A stretch of 64,000 nt of DNA from Erwinia sp039023475 (GTDB lineage: Bacteria > Pseudomonadota > Gammaproteobacteria > Enterobacterales > Enterobacteriaceae): assembly GCF_039023475.1 (NCBI RefSeq), contig NZ_JBCHVB010000006.1, positions 201,292 through 265,291 on the forward strand. The letters are read 5' to 3'. This document shows, piece by piece, positions 33,290 through 42,542 of the stretch. Position 1 is the first letter of the stretch. Each line of letters begins with the position of its first letter. The position numbers and the translations under genes are program-made. Below the pieces are notes generated by a model. The model did not search any database, was not told where the DNA came from, and saw only the letters and a list, made by a program, of their open reading frames with translations.

Positions 33290-33630
33290 GAAAGCATAAG
33301 GTGACAGAACAAAATGGCAAGCGGTAGTTTGTCGCGCTTTTTAAACCTTGCCGGATAATAACAATATAATTTATAGGTATTACAGTTCCCCTTCTTATTT
33401 CGCTGCTTTTATAAACTAATTTCCCCTTAATGAACCCACTGACCTGTAAAAAAAGCATTTACTGGGCAGATCGACACGGCTTATTAGCAAATAAGCGCTA
33501 AAATAGCTGAATGAACCCGATTATTTACGCCGCTTTCGGCTTAACTTGCTGACGCTGAGCGGCAATACGGGTTTCATTCCGCCTTACGGTTTGTTACATT
33601 CACGGCTGTTTTTCATGCGTCAGGTAAATT
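33290..33630. other. Intergenic region upstream of betT
   Basis: 341 bp, AT-rich between 33340 and 33430; it should contain divergent promoters for betT and the small membrane protein gene. I see no gene and no exact operator match. Confidence 0.45.
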
Positions 33631-35625
33631 ATGAATCAAAGTGAAACGACACCCACGGCTAAACGCAGCCATATAAATCCGCCGGTATTTTACACTTCTG
33701 CCGTTCTTATTTTCCTTCTGGTCACCTTTGCGGCACTCTTTCCGGAGCAGGCTGACCAACGGCTCAGCGCGCTTCAAAGCGCCATCTTTACCAACGCGAG
33801 CTGGTTTTACATCCTCACCGTCGCCCTGATCCTGTTGACGGTGGCCTATCTTGGCCTGTCGCGCTTTGGCGATATCAAACTTGGACCGGATCACGCTGAA
33901 CCCGATTTCAGCTACATCTCCTGGTTCGCCATGCTTTTTTCGGCCGGTATGGGTATCGGGCTGATGTTCTTCGGCGTGGCGGAACCCGTCATGCATTACA
34001 TGGCACCGCCAACCGGGACGCCGGAAACCGTACAGGCAGCCAAAGAGGCGCTTCGTATTACCTTTTTCCACTGGGGTCTGCATGCATGGGCAATTTATGC
34101 CATTGTTGCCCTGATCCTGGCGTTTTTCAGCTACCGTCACGGTCTGCCGCTGACCCTGCGTTCGGCGCTTTACCCTATTATCGGTAACCGGATTTATGGT
34201 CCGCTGGGCCATGCGGTCGATATTTTCGCCATTATCGGTACCGTTCTGGGCGTGGCAACGTCGCTCGGTTACGGTGTGCTGCAGGTCAACGCCGGTCTGA
34301 ATCATCTCTTCGGGCTGCCGGTAAATGAAACCATGCAGGTGATGCTGATTGTGATCATTACCGGACTGGCCACGCTGTCGGTCGTTTCCGGTCTTGATAA
34401 AGGCATCCGCCTGTTATCAGAGCTTAATCTGGGACTGGCGGTACTGCTGCTGCTGCTGGTCGGAACGCTGGGCCCAACGGTTCTGCTGCTGAAATCCTTC
34501 GTGGAAAATACCGGCGGCTATCTCTCCGAGATCGTCACCAAAACGTTTAACCTCTACGCCTACGAGCCGAAGTCCAGCAGCTGGCTGGGCGGCTGGACGC
34601 TGTTCTACTGGGGCTGGTGGCTTGCCTGGTCTCCGTTTGTTGGGATGTTTATCGCCCGCGTTTCCCGCGGACGTACTATCCGCGAATTTGTGACCGGCGT
34701 GCTGTTTGTTCCTACCGGCTTTACGCTGCTCTGGATGACCTTTTTCGGCAACAGCGCCATCTGGATGATCATGGTCGAGAACGCGCGCGACCTGGCTAAC
34801 ACGGTGCAATCCGACCAGACGCTGGCCCTGTTCAACTTCCTGGAGCATTTCCCGTTCAGTTCGGTGCTCTCCTTTATTGCTATGGCAATGGTTGTGGTCT
34901 TTTTTGTGACCTCAGCCGACTCCGGCGCGCTGGTTGTTGATACCCTGGCGTCCGGCGGCAGCGACAAGACGCCGGTCTGGCAGCGTATCTTCTGGGCGGC
35001 AATGATGGGCGTTGTTGCCATCACGCTACTGCTCGCGGGCGGTATGAAGGCGCTGCAAACGGCAACCATTGCCAGTGCGCTGCCCTTTGCCGTTATTCTG
35101 CTGATGGCCATGTACGGGCTGATTAAAGCCCTGCGGGTTGATGCCTGGAAGCGGGACAGTAAACAGGTCGCCACAATTGCGCCAACGGCGGCAAGAAACC
35201 CAATTTCATGGCAGCGGAGATTGCGGAACATCGCTTACTTCCCGAAACGTTCCCAGGTTAAGCGTTTCATTGTTGAAGTGATCTCGCCAGCGATGAAAAT
35301 GGTTGAGGCTGAACTTGCTAAACAGAGTACAACCTCCTTTACCGATGAGAGCGGCGATGACCGCATTCACTTCGAAGTGGATCTCGGTAATGAGCTGAAC
35401 TTCGTTTACGAGGTGCGCCTGCGTCCTTATCTTCAGCCGACCTTTGCCCTGGCGGGTATGGGCGGCAACGATAAGGATGAGGAACAAACGTACTACCGTG
35501 CTGAGGTCTACCTGAAAGAAGGCGGCCAGGATTATGACGTGATGGGCTGGAATCAGGAACAGATCCTGCACGACATTCTCGATCAGTATGAGAAACACAT
35601 GCACTTCCTGCACGTGGTTCGTTAA
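33631..35625 (+). CDS. betT: High-affinity choline transporter, BCCT family
   Basis: A 664-residue BCCT transporter with twelve predicted helices. The hallmark tryptophan-rich segment is present: GWTLFYWGWWLAWSPFVGMF, the choline-binding aromatic box of helix 8, as is SAGMGIGLMFFGVAEPV in helix 3. A C-terminal cytoplasmic domain of about 140 residues, as in E. coli BetT, would sense osmotic state. BetT uses the proton gradient to import choline for conversion to glycine betaine. The betIBA genes are not beside it, so in this strain either they lie elsewhere or imported choline has another fate. AGG stands before the ATG. Confidence 0.9.
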   Translation: MNQSETTPTAKRSHINPPVFYTSAVLIFLLVTFAALFPEQADQRLSALQSAIFTNASWFYILTVALILLTVAYLGLSRFGDIKLGPDHAEPDFSYISWFAMLFSAGMGIGLMFFGVAEPVMHYMAPPTGTPETVQAAKEALRITFFHWGLHAWAIYAIVALILAFFSYRHGLPLTLRSALYPIIGNRIYGPLGHAVDIFAIIGTVLGVATSLGYGVLQVNAGLNHLFGLPVNETMQVMLIVIITGLATLSVVSGLDKGIRLLSELNLGLAVLLLLLVGTLGPTVLLLKSFVENTGGYLSEIVTKTFNLYAYEPKSSSWLGGWTLFYWGWWLAWSPFVGMFIARVSRGRTIREFVTGVLFVPTGFTLLWMTFFGNSAIWMIMVENARDLANTVQSDQTLALFNFLEHFPFSSVLSFIAMAMVVVFFVTSADSGALVVDTLASGGSDKTPVWQRIFWAAMMGVVAITLLLAGGMKALQTATIASALPFAVILLMAMYGLIKALRVDAWKRDSKQVATIAPTAARNPISWQRRLRNIAYFPKRSQVKRFIVEVISPAMKMVEAELAKQSTTSFTDESGDDRIHFEVDLGNELNFVYEVRLRPYLQPTFALAGMGGNDKDEEQTYYRAEVYLKEGGQDYDVMGWNQEQILHDILDQYEKHMHFLHVVR

Positions 35626-35919
35626 AGACGAGGGTCCGCCTGCTGAGCAGGTGGACCTTTTCTCCGGTTCCGGCAGCCTCCCCTTTCCGCCTCTTTTTTA
35701 CTCTTCCGTCGCTATTCCCAAAAACATTGTTGCTCTCCAGGGCTGCTTTATCCATAAGTTGGCCTTATCTACTGACGCTTCTCTTATTCACCTGTTCTTC
35801 CGTCGCTATGTCACTTTATCTTCACTTTACGCTCATCTTACCGGGGCAAACGATTACCTGCGGGTAAAATGCGCTGCTGCGGCTTAATGAGGAGAGAATG
35901 ACGCCTCCACCGGCATAAC

Positions 35920-35935
35920 TGTGAAACAGATCACA
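35920..35935. promoter_or_regulatory. CRP site upstream of tsx
   Basis: TGTGAAACAGATCACA matches the CRP consensus TGTGA-N6-TCACA exactly. A second half-site TGTGA lies at 35972 and a TTGACA at 35964. E. coli tsx is controlled by CRP with CytR from two such promoters, so the layout is the expected one. The rest of the 512-bp gap 35626-36137 contains no gene that I trust. Confidence 0.82.
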
Positions 35936-36137
35936 ATTCACTTAAACTGAAATGAAACAAGGTTTGACAAGTGTGAGCGATATCTATTTCCTTAAGCCCG
36001 AATCGCGGCACACTGCCGCTGCATTCAAGACGGGTGTTTTCGGCTGTGCGAGCGGCCCCCCATTCCTTTCCTGTTGACGACTTAACAAGACCATCGCAGT
36101 GGCTGCTGAAAATGGTCATTAAGCATGTGGTAATAGA

Positions 36138-37004
36138 ATGAAATATAAAATTCTGATGGCTGGCGCCCTGGCAGCGCTCTCTTATAGCGCTTCATCGACA
36201 GCGGCAAGCGAAGGCCCTGATTACGCCTCCGACTGGTGGCACCAGAGCGTCAACGTAGTGGGCAGCTATCACACCCGCTTTGGACCTCAGTTCAATAACG
36301 ACGTCTATCTGGAATATGAAGCTTTCGCCAAAAAAGACTGGTTCGATTTCTACGGTTATCTGGATCTGCCGAACTTCTTCGGCGTGGGTAACTCGAATGC
36401 CAACGGCATTTTCGATCACGGCTCCCCAATGTTTATGGAGATTGAGCCGCGCTTCTCAATCGATAAGCTCACCAATACCGACCTGAGCTTTGGTCCATTC
36501 AAAGAGTGGTATTTCGCTAATAACTATATCTACGATATGGGCCGTAACAGCGACAATCGCCAGAATACCTGGTATATGGGTCTGGGCACGGATATCGATA
36601 CCCATTCCGATATCGGTCTGTCGCTGAACGTCTATGCCAAATACCAGTGGGAAAACTACGGCGCGGCGAACGAAAACAGCTGGGATGGCTACCGCTTCAA
36701 GGTGAAGTACTTTGTGCCTATCACCACCCTTTGGGGCGGCAACCTTGGCTACGTTGGCTTTACCAACTTTGACTGGGGTTCCGATCTGCGCGACAAAGGG
36801 GGCTCATCACGCAGCAGCAACTCTATCGCGTCCAGCCATATTATTTCGCTGGGATATGACCACTGGCACTACTCCATTGTGGCACGTTACTTCCACAACG
36901 GCGGTCAGTGGGCCGACGGCAGCGAGCTGAACTTCGGCAGCGGCCCGTTTGAAGTGAAGTCCACCGGCTGGGGCTATTACCTGGTCGCAGGCTACAATTT
37001 CTAA
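36138..37004 (+). CDS. tsx: Nucleoside-specific outer-membrane channel Tsx
   Basis: A 288-residue protein, nearly co-linear with E. coli Tsx (294). A signal peptide of about 22 residues is followed by the 12-stranded barrel; DWWHQSVNVVGSYHTRFGPQ and RFSIDKLTNTDLSFGPFKEW are close to identical with E. coli, and the C-terminus ends in Phe (VAGYNF), as outer-membrane barrel proteins need for assembly. Tsx lets nucleosides and deoxynucleosides through the outer membrane and in E. coli is a receptor for phage T6 and colicin K. The loop after SDLRDKGG is shorter than in E. coli, in a surface-exposed part. Confidence 0.95.
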   Translation: MKYKILMAGALAALSYSASSTAASEGPDYASDWWHQSVNVVGSYHTRFGPQFNNDVYLEYEAFAKKDWFDFYGYLDLPNFFGVGNSNANGIFDHGSPMFMEIEPRFSIDKLTNTDLSFGPFKEWYFANNYIYDMGRNSDNRQNTWYMGLGTDIDTHSDIGLSLNVYAKYQWENYGAANENSWDGYRFKVKYFVPITTLWGGNLGYVGFTNFDWGSDLRDKGGSSRSSNSIASSHIISLGYDHWHYSIVARYFHNGGQWADGSELNFGSGPFEVKSTGWGYYLVAGYNF

Positions 37005-37135
37005 TCGGGTAAACGCTCACGCAACGCCAGCGTGAAAGTCCATGCTGGCGCTGTTCTCCCCTCCTTCCGTCGTGCCATTTCCCGTCGTCAGTCATATAAT
37101 CCTTATGCAATACTGCATCCACTAAGGGATTCTAT

Positions 37136-37702
37136 ATGTCTGCCATGCCCGCCGCGAATGGCGTGAAGCTTCGCCCCCTGGAGCGCGAAGATCTCCATTT
37201 TGTCCACCAGCTTGATAACAACGCCAGCGTCATGCGCTACTGGTTTGAAGAGCCCTACGAGGCATTTGTCGAGCTTTCCGATCTCTACGACAAGCATATC
37301 CATGACCAGAGCGAACGCCGTTTTGTTGTGGAGCACGAGGGAGATAAAGCGGGACTGGTAGAGCTGGTCGAGATCAACCACATTCATCGCCGCGCCGAAT
37401 TTCAGATCATTATCGATCCTGCTCATCAGGGCAAAGGGCTGGCCAGTAAGGCCGCCAGGCTGGCGATGGAGTATGGCTTCTCAGTGCTGAACCTCTACAA
37501 GCTCTATCTGATTGTTGATAAAGAGAATGAGAAAGCGATCCATATCTATACCAAGCTCGGATTTGAAATTGAGGGAGAACTGATCCACGAGTTCTTTATT
37601 AATGGCGAATACCGCAATACCATCCGCATGTGTATTTTCCAGCATCAGTATCTGGAGAAGAATAAGCCCGCGCACGCGATGGTTCAGCCTACCGCGCAGT
37701 AG
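37136..37702 (+). CDS. speG: Spermidine N1-acetyltransferase
   Basis: A 188-residue GNAT enzyme almost identical in pattern to E. coli SpeG. The acetyl-CoA loop is HQGKGLASKAARLAM, with polyamine-site acidic residues in EEPYEAFVELSDLYD and the VDKENEKAIHIYTKLGFEIEGE block. It acetylates spermidine and spermine and so prevents polyamine toxicity, especially in the cold and at stationary phase. It stands alone between tsx and a convergent lipoprotein gene, with AAGGGA upstream of its ATG. Confidence 0.96.
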   Translation: MSAMPAANGVKLRPLEREDLHFVHQLDNNASVMRYWFEEPYEAFVELSDLYDKHIHDQSERRFVVEHEGDKAGLVELVEINHIHRRAEFQIIIDPAHQGKGLASKAARLAMEYGFSVLNLYKLYLIVDKENEKAIHIYTKLGFEIEGELIHEFFINGEYRNTIRMCIFQHQYLEKNKPAHAMVQPTAQ

Positions 37703-37712
37703 CGGCAAAGAG

Positions 37713-37736
37713 AGGGCTTCCGTGAGAGGAAGCCCT
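37713..37736. terminator. Bidirectional terminator between speG and a lipoprotein gene
   Basis: AGGGCTTCC-GTGAGA-GGAAGCCCT, a 9-bp stem between two convergent genes. Confidence 0.85.
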
Positions 37737-37748
37737 TAGGTTTTGTGG

Positions 37749-38168
37749 TTAACTGCGGGCACCGACCAGACTCATGTTGCTATAGATTCTTGCCGGTTCG
37801 ATCTTGTACATGCCGCCGTTGAAAGGATCGACGATAAGCCAGCCCGGTATCCCGCCAAGAGGAATATTGCCCAGGATATACCAGAGGTTGGGACTTAGCT
37901 CCAGCGGGATCGTTTGCGGCACATAGCCTTCCTGCTCCAGCTGTAGCGTATATTTTTTCTTACCGAAATAGGAGCCATCAGACTTCTGCAGCGACACGGT
38001 TTGCGGCGTCACGCCTTTCGCCACCGCCCTGCCCGTTTCATCCTGCACTACAAACCGGACGCCCTGCGGCCAGGTCTGTATCGGCACGTCCTGCGTTTTG
38101 CTGCCCACGATGGTGGCGCAGCCGCTCAGAAACCACGCTGAAGCCAGCGCCAGTATCAGCCTTCTCAT
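37749..38168 (-). CDS. Small outer-membrane-type lipoprotein
   Basis: A 139-residue lipoprotein: signal with lipobox LSGC (Cys17), followed by ATIVGSKTQDVPIQT, a segment seen in many envelope lipoproteins that carry a PEGA-like beta domain (FVVQDETGRAVAKGVTPQTVSL). A later hydrophobic stretch, NLWYILGNIPLGGIPGWLIVDPFNGGMY, resembles a membrane-touching hairpin. Its exact role is unknown. It is read towards speG and has its own promoter region. Confidence 0.75.
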   Translation of the reverse strand: MRRLILALASAWFLSGCATIVGSKTQDVPIQTWPQGVRFVVQDETGRAVAKGVTPQTVSLQKSDGSYFGKKKYTLQLEQEGYVPQTIPLELSPNLWYILGNIPLGGIPGWLIVDPFNGGMYKIEPARIYSNMSLVGARS

Positions 38169-38233
38169 AATTCATCCTGCATCATTAACGATTTAAAATA
38201 GTCTAAGCGCACTGCGGCCACTTTTCATTATCT

Positions 38234-38254
38234 ACGCCCGATAAGTTCGGGCGT
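38234..38254 (-). terminator. Hairpin after mmuM
   Basis: ACGCCCGA-TAAGT-TCGGGCGT, an 8-bp stem, 23 bases beyond the mmuM stop. There is no strong T-run on the minus strand, so termination here may be weak. Confidence 0.5.
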
Positions 38255-38276
38255 TATAAAACAAATTATCAGCAGC

Positions 38277-39212
38277 TTATTGGCGGCGGGCGCGGCGGGC
38301 AATTGCGCTGATATCGGCAGGCGTGGTGCGGCAGCAGCCGCCAATCAGCCGCGCACCGCTTGCCTGCCACTCAGCAAGATTGTCCGTTAACGTGCAGTGG
38401 GAGCCTTCACTGTGCCAGGTTTTGCTCGCGGCGTCATACTGCTCACCGGAGTTGGGATAAACCACCAGCGGTTTTGCCGTCAGTGTGGAGAGCGTTTGTA
38501 GCGCCGCAGTCACTTTATCAAGCGCGATACAGTTGATGCCCAGCGCCACGGCCTGCGGAGAATCGTCCAGCAGGGCCACCACGTCGCCAAGCGGCGTGCC
38601 GTCACTGAGATGCGCATCATCGCGCAGCGTGAAAGAGAACCAGGCCGGCATCTGAGGGAACTCTCTCAGCAGCGTCACCAGCGCCTGAATCTCGGCGAAG
38701 GAAGGCAGGGTTTCACAGGCGAGGATATCCGCGCCAGTCTCCGCCAGCGCGCGGATACGCGGCCGATGAAAGGCCATCATCTCCTGCTGCGGCAGAGCGT
38801 AATCGCCCCGGTATTCTGAACCGTTCGCCAGAAAAGCCCCATAGGGTCCCACCGAACCCGCAATCAGTAACGGGCCGCTGTCGGGATGTCGGGCAAGGTA
38901 ATCCGTTCTGGCCTGGGCGGCGAGCGTCACGCTTTTAGCAATCAGCGCCAGGGAGTCAGCCTCATCCAGGCCTCTTTTCGCAAAGCCCTGCGGCGTTGCC
39001 TGATAGCTGGCCGTGATGGCGACCTGCGCACCCGCGCTGAAGTAGTCGTAATGCACCTGGTATATCAGGTCGGGATTTTCGATCAGCACCTTTGCGGACC
39101 AGAGCGAATCGGTCAGATCGCAGCCGCGTGCCTCGAGCTCGGTCGCCATCGCGCCATCCAGCACGAGGCCCGCCGCCGCCAGCTGTCCGACAGAAAGATT
39201 ATTCAGTGACAT
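38277..39212 (-). CDS. mmuM: Homocysteine S-methyltransferase
   Basis: A 311-residue zinc-dependent methyltransferase that moves a methyl group from S-methylmethionine (or S-adenosylmethionine) to homocysteine, making methionine. Zinc ligands are visible as the Cys in GINCIALD and the pair in IGGCCRTTP; DGAMATELEARGCDL is the N-terminal family signature. It is the second gene of mmuPM, overlapping mmuP by 14 bp, so transporter and enzyme are made together. Confidence 0.95.
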   Translation of the reverse strand: MSLNNLSVGQLAAAGLVLDGAMATELEARGCDLTDSLWSAKVLIENPDLIYQVHYDYFSAGAQVAITASYQATPQGFAKRGLDEADSLALIAKSVTLAAQARTDYLARHPDSGPLLIAGSVGPYGAFLANGSEYRGDYALPQQEMMAFHRPRIRALAETGADILACETLPSFAEIQALVTLLREFPQMPAWFSFTLRDDAHLSDGTPLGDVVALLDDSPQAVALGINCIALDKVTAALQTLSTLTAKPLVVYPNSGEQYDAASKTWHSEGSHCTLTDNLAEWQASGARLIGGCCRTTPADISAIARRARRQ

Positions 39213-40617
39213 GCAGCGTCTCCTTTGCCTGCTCGCGTTTATTCAGCAGTTGGGTGAAATAGTAAGCCACGTAGCAGAGCGCCACGAAAGGCAGGCCGCA
39301 GTATAGCGCGATGCGCTGCGCCGGATCGAACGCCAGCCCAACGCAGGCCAGCAGGCACAGCATAAAACCGAGGATGGGCGTCAGCGGATAGAGCGGCGCC
39401 CGGTAGCCAAGCGCGGATAACGGCTTGCCCGCCCGTAAATGCGCACGGCGGAAGAAGTAGTGCGACGCGCAGATGCTCAGCCAGACCGCCACCACCGCAA
39501 AGCCGGAGATCGCCGAAAGCGCCACAAAGACGGTATCGGGCGCAATCACGCTGGAGAAAAGCGCCAGCAGCCCGCCCAGCATACTGGCTGAAATCGCCAC
39601 CAGCGGGATGCCCCGACGCGTCAGGCGCGCAAAGCAGCGCGGCAGGGTTTGCTGGTTGGAGAGCGACCAGAGCATCCGGCCTGAAGCATAAAGCCCCGAG
39701 TTCGCGGCTGACAGTATCGCCGTCAGGATCACGAAGTTAAAGATATCAGCCGCATAGGGAATGCCGATTTTTTCGAATACCAGCACAAAGGGGCTTTTCA
39801 CAATACCAGCCTGATCCATCGGGATCAGCGCGGCGAGGATCAGCACGGTGCCGATAAAGAAAACGATCAGGCGGGCCACCGTGGTGCGGATCGCCAGCGG
39901 CAAAACTTTCTGCGGATTTTCCGTTTCGCCGGCGGCAATACCGATAAGCTCCGTGCCGGAGAACGCAAAGTTCACCGCCACCATGGTCATCAGAATCGGT
40001 AAACCGCCGTGCGGCAGCCAGCCGGAGGCCGTCAGGTTCTGGAAAAAGGGCGCGCTGCTGCCATCCTTCAGCGGAATAAAGCCGAACATCGCCCCCGCGC
40101 CGAGGATGATAAAAGCGAGGATCGTCACCACTTTGATCACCGAGAACCAGAATTCCCCTTCGGCAAAAAAGCGTGTCGAAACCACATTAAGAAAAAATAT
40201 CAGCAGGCAAAACAGCAGGCACCAGAGCCAGACCGGCGATTCGGGGAACCAGTACTGCATGCAAAATCCCGCCGCGGTAAGGCTGGAGCCGAGCGCCACG
40301 GTCCAGGTCAGCCAGTAAAGCCAGGCGACGGTATAGCCGGTCGCCGGACTGAGGTAGCGGGCGGCGTAAATATGAAAGGCCCCCGTTTCCGGCATCGCAA
40401 CGGAGAGTTCACCCAGGCTGAGCATCACCAGGTAGACCACCAGCGCGCCGATAATGTAGGCCAGTAGCGTTCCTGCCGCGCCGGTAGTGGAAATAATGTA
40501 GCCGGTATTAAAAAAGAGGCCGGTGCCAATAACGCCGCCCAGTGAGAGCATCACCAGGTGCCGGGTTTTCATGCTGCGCTTGAATTGCTGGGGCGTATTC
40601 TGCTCGGGTTGCTGCAT
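39199..40617 (-). CDS. mmuP: S-methylmethionine permease (APC superfamily)
   Basis: About 472 residues from the ATG at 40617, with twelve predicted membrane helices of the amino-acid permease type. The N-terminal SLGGVIGTGLFFNTGYIIS motif forms the helix-1 substrate-binding break. It imports S-methylmethionine, mainly from plants, for use by MmuM. A MetJ box lies just upstream, so expression should rise when methionine is short. The pairing with mmuM is the same as in E. coli. Confidence 0.94.
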   Translation of the reverse strand: MQQPEQNTPQQFKRSMKTRHLVMLSLGGVIGTGLFFNTGYIISTTGAAGTLLAYIIGALVVYLVMLSLGELSVAMPETGAFHIYAARYLSPATGYTVAWLYWLTWTVALGSSLTAAGFCMQYWFPESPVWLWCLLFCLLIFFLNVVSTRFFAEGEFWFSVIKVVTILAFIILGAGAMFGFIPLKDGSSAPFFQNLTASGWLPHGGLPILMTMVAVNFAFSGTELIGIAAGETENPQKVLPLAIRTTVARLIVFFIGTVLILAALIPMDQAGIVKSPFVLVFEKIGIPYAADIFNFVILTAILSAANSGLYASGRMLWSLSNQQTLPRCFARLTRRGIPLVAISASMLGGLLALFSSVIAPDTVFVALSAISGFAVVAVWLSICASHYFFRRAHLRAGKPLSALGYRAPLYPLTPILGFMLCLLACVGLAFDPAQRIALYCGLPFVALCYVAYYFTQLLNKREQAKETLHVTE

Positions 40618-40634
40618 CACTCACTCATCCGTAT

Positions 40635-40642
40635 AGACGTCT
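40635..40642 (-). promoter_or_regulatory. MetJ box upstream of mmuP
   Basis: AGACGTCT is the exact 8-bp met-box consensus, 17 bp before the mmuP start. A neighbouring AAACTTCC could be a degenerate second box, and TATAAC on the minus strand (about 40663-40668) could be the -10 element. E. coli mmuPM is repressed by MetJ. Confidence 0.75.
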
Positions 40643-40792
40643 AAACTTCCACATGGAGAGCGTTATACTGATTCCGCCCGCTGAATGCAACGGTACTTAT
40701 CGCAGGGATAATGTGAAGGGGGAGAAAGCGTGGATGCTGACAGAGCGTTCAGCGGCACCTGTCAGGCACACGCTGAAAAACTCACCGGGTAA

Positions 40793-41128
40793 TCAGCCAA
40801 ACAATTGGTCGATATAGCGCTCAAGGGCCGCTCTGGAGCTGAATCCATGAGGGATACCATAGTGATCGGGGATATCTCCTCCCACACGGATCGGGAACTG
40901 TACGTAGTGCTCACTCGTTTTGACGTCCGCAGCGGCATTGGCTAAGGGATGGCTTTTTTCCTTCAGCGTGGGGTGGATGACCAGCGCCGTGCGTCCCAAC
41001 CGTGCTTCGCGGTTTACATAAACATAGTTTTCACCGCGCCGGTAACCGTAGGATTTTGGCGTTACCACATCCATTTCAAATCCCGCTTTTTCCAGAACGC
41101 GGGCAACCTCATCAGGGCGTAAATACAT
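40793..41128 (-). CDS. ygaC: YgaC, DUF2002-family protein
   Basis: The start is the ATG at 41128 with AGAGGAT upstream; the frame runs open far upstream but only this start matches the 111-residue family. YLRPDEVARVLEKAGFEMDVVT and YGYRRGENYVYVNREAR are close to E. coli YgaC. The fold is small and soluble; the function is unknown. In E. coli the gene is Fur-regulated. It diverges from ygaM, as in E. coli, which marks the start of the ygaC-ygaM-nrd-pro block. Confidence 0.9.
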   Translation of the reverse strand: MYLRPDEVARVLEKAGFEMDVVTPKSYGYRRGENYVYVNREARLGRTALVIHPTLKEKSHPLANAAADVKTSEHYVQFPIRVGGDIPDHYGIPHGFSSRAALERYIDQLFG

Positions 41129-41289
41129 GCATGATCCTCTGAAACTGACAAACCCCGCAACCTTACAACAGCGGGCCGCCGGAGGGCTTTCGGAATAATC
41201 CAGAAAGGGGCCGGGCGGCGCGTCCGGGCGCTTAAACCCGCTGAATGGTCTACAGTTAATATCAGGTTTCATTCACAAGGGAGAGAACA

Positions 41290-41616
41290 ATGTTTAACCG
41301 GACGAGTAAAAACGAAGACGTTGACATCAATCAGGACGTTAGCCAGCTTGCCGATACCCTTGACGATCTGCTGAAATCTTACGGCAGTAAATCAAAAGAT
41401 GATTTGGAGAATGCCCGCTCCCGTGCGGAGGCGATGCTTAAAGAGACCCGCGCTAAACTCCACGGCCGCAACAGGGTTACCCAGGTAGCGAAAGATGCCG
41501 GCGATCACGTTGATACCTATGTGCGCCATAATCCCTGGCACGGCGTCGGTATCGGCGCGGCAATTGGTGTATTTATCGGTGCGCTGATCGCGACCACCAC
41601 CCAAAGCCGCGATTAG
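41290..41616 (+). CDS. ygaM: YgaM, DUF883 membrane-anchored ribosome-binding-type protein
   Basis: A 108-residue protein of the ElaB/YqjD/YgaM family: a long amphipathic helix (about 10-75) with many Asp, Lys and Arg, then a HNPWHGVGIGAAIGVFIGALIA C-terminal transmembrane anchor. YqjD and relatives tether ribosomes to the inner membrane in stationary phase; for YgaM this is inferred. GGGAGAGAAC precedes the ATG. Confidence 0.92.
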   Translation: MFNRTSKNEDVDINQDVSQLADTLDDLLKSYGSKSKDDLENARSRAEAMLKETRAKLHGRNRVTQVAKDAGDHVDTYVRHNPWHGVGIGAAIGVFIGALIATTTQSRD

Positions 41617-41635
41617 CCCTGACAGAGCCCGACGC

Positions 41636-41669
41636 AATCCCCGCAGTTAACCCTGCGGGGATTTTTTTT
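41636..41669 (+). terminator. Intrinsic terminator after ygaM
   Basis: AATCCCCGCAG-TTAACC-CTGCGGGGATT, an 11-bp stem, followed by a run of eight T. Confidence 0.95.
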
Positions 41670-41732
41670 GCCCCCTCCTGCCCTTCTCCGCCAAGGCTTA
41701 CGGGCCATGTCCTCTCCTTACCCCCTAAAAGC

Positions 41733-41773
41733 CCATATATTGCGTGGTTGCAATAAATAACCACTATATCTAG
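41733..41773. promoter_or_regulatory. Pair of NrdR boxes upstream of nrdH
   Basis: CCATATATTG (41733-41742) and CTATATCTAG (41764-41773) each match the NrdR core CWATATATWG at nine of ten positions. Their 31-bp spacing is three helical turns, as in known NrdR sites. NrdR represses the reductase operon when dATP/ATP is high. Confidence 0.8.
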
Positions 41774-41884
41774 TATTAGGTAATCATTCAGACCCCCAAT
41801 CTGACCCTGTGCAGCAACTCGAAAAAGGGAACGTTATGCCGGTTCAGCTGGGGCAAAAACCCACCTAAAAGGGAAATACGAATC

Positions 41885-42127
41885 ATGCGCATTATTATTT
41901 ACACTAAGAATAACTGTGTCCAGTGCAATGCGACGAAAAATGCGATGGATAAGCAGGGCATCCGCTATCAGCTGATCAATCTGGATCAGGAGCCGGAAGC
42001 GATTGAAACCCTTAAATCACTGGGCTATCGCGAGGTTCCCGTGGTGATGACCGATCGCGAACGCTGGAGCGGCTTTCGCCCGGACAAAATTGCTGCGCTG
42101 AAGCTGGCTGCGACGGTACAGGCCTGA
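41885..42127 (+). CDS. nrdH: NrdH glutaredoxin-like redoxin
   Basis: An 80-residue redoxin with the active site CVQC (Cys11, Cys14) and the C-terminal WSGFRPDKI motif that distinguishes NrdH from glutaredoxins. It is reduced by thioredoxin reductase and supplies electrons to NrdE. AAAGGGAAATACG precedes the ATG. First gene of nrdHIEF, with NrdR boxes upstream. Confidence 0.96.
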   Translation: MRIIIYTKNNCVQCNATKNAMDKQGIRYQLINLDQEPEAIETLKSLGYREVPVVMTDRERWSGFRPDKIAALKLAATVQA

Positions 42128-42131
42128 CGCC

Positions 42132-42542
42132 ATGTCCATTCTGGTCTATTTCTCCAGCCAGTCAGAAAACACACATCGCTTTGTGCGCCGCACCGGCCTG
42201 CCCGCCCGGCGTATTCCTCTGGCGGCCGATGCGCGGCTACGGGTCAGCGAGCCTTATATCCTGGTCGTTCCGAGCTACGGCGGCGGTACTCACCGGGGCG
42301 CGGTTCCCCGCCAGGTCATTCAGTTTCTGAATGAGTATGAAAACCGCCAGCTGATCCGCGGCGTGATAGCCGCAGGTAACCGCAATTTTGGCGAAGCGTA
42401 TTGCCTGGCGGGCAGCATTATCGCGCAGAAATGTCACGTGCCCTGCCTCTACCGGTTTGAACTGCTGGGCACCGCTGAAGACACCGCAAACGTTTATCAG
42501 GGAGTAACTGAATTTTGGCAGCGACAGAAACTACACGCATAA
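42132..42542 (+). CDS. nrdI: NrdI flavodoxin-like protein
   Basis: A 136-residue flavodoxin-like protein binding FMN, with YFSSQSENTHRFV as the phosphate loop and GVIAAGNRNFGEAYCLAG near the isoalloxazine. Reduced NrdI produces the oxidant that assembles the dimanganese-tyrosyl radical cofactor of NrdF. Four bases separate it from nrdH, and its end overlaps nrdE. Confidence 0.96.
   Translation: MSILVYFSSQSENTHRFVRRTGLPARRIPLAADARLRVSEPYILVVPSYGGGTHRGAVPRQVIQFLNEYENRQLIRGVIAAGNRNFGEAYCLAGSIIAQKCHVPCLYRFELLGTAEDTANVYQGVTEFWQRQKLHA

Noticed and set aside
33613..34305. 230-codon minus-strand frame inside betT
   Set aside because: Antisense of a well-supported transporter gene; rich in Arg, Gln and His, typical of shadow frames.
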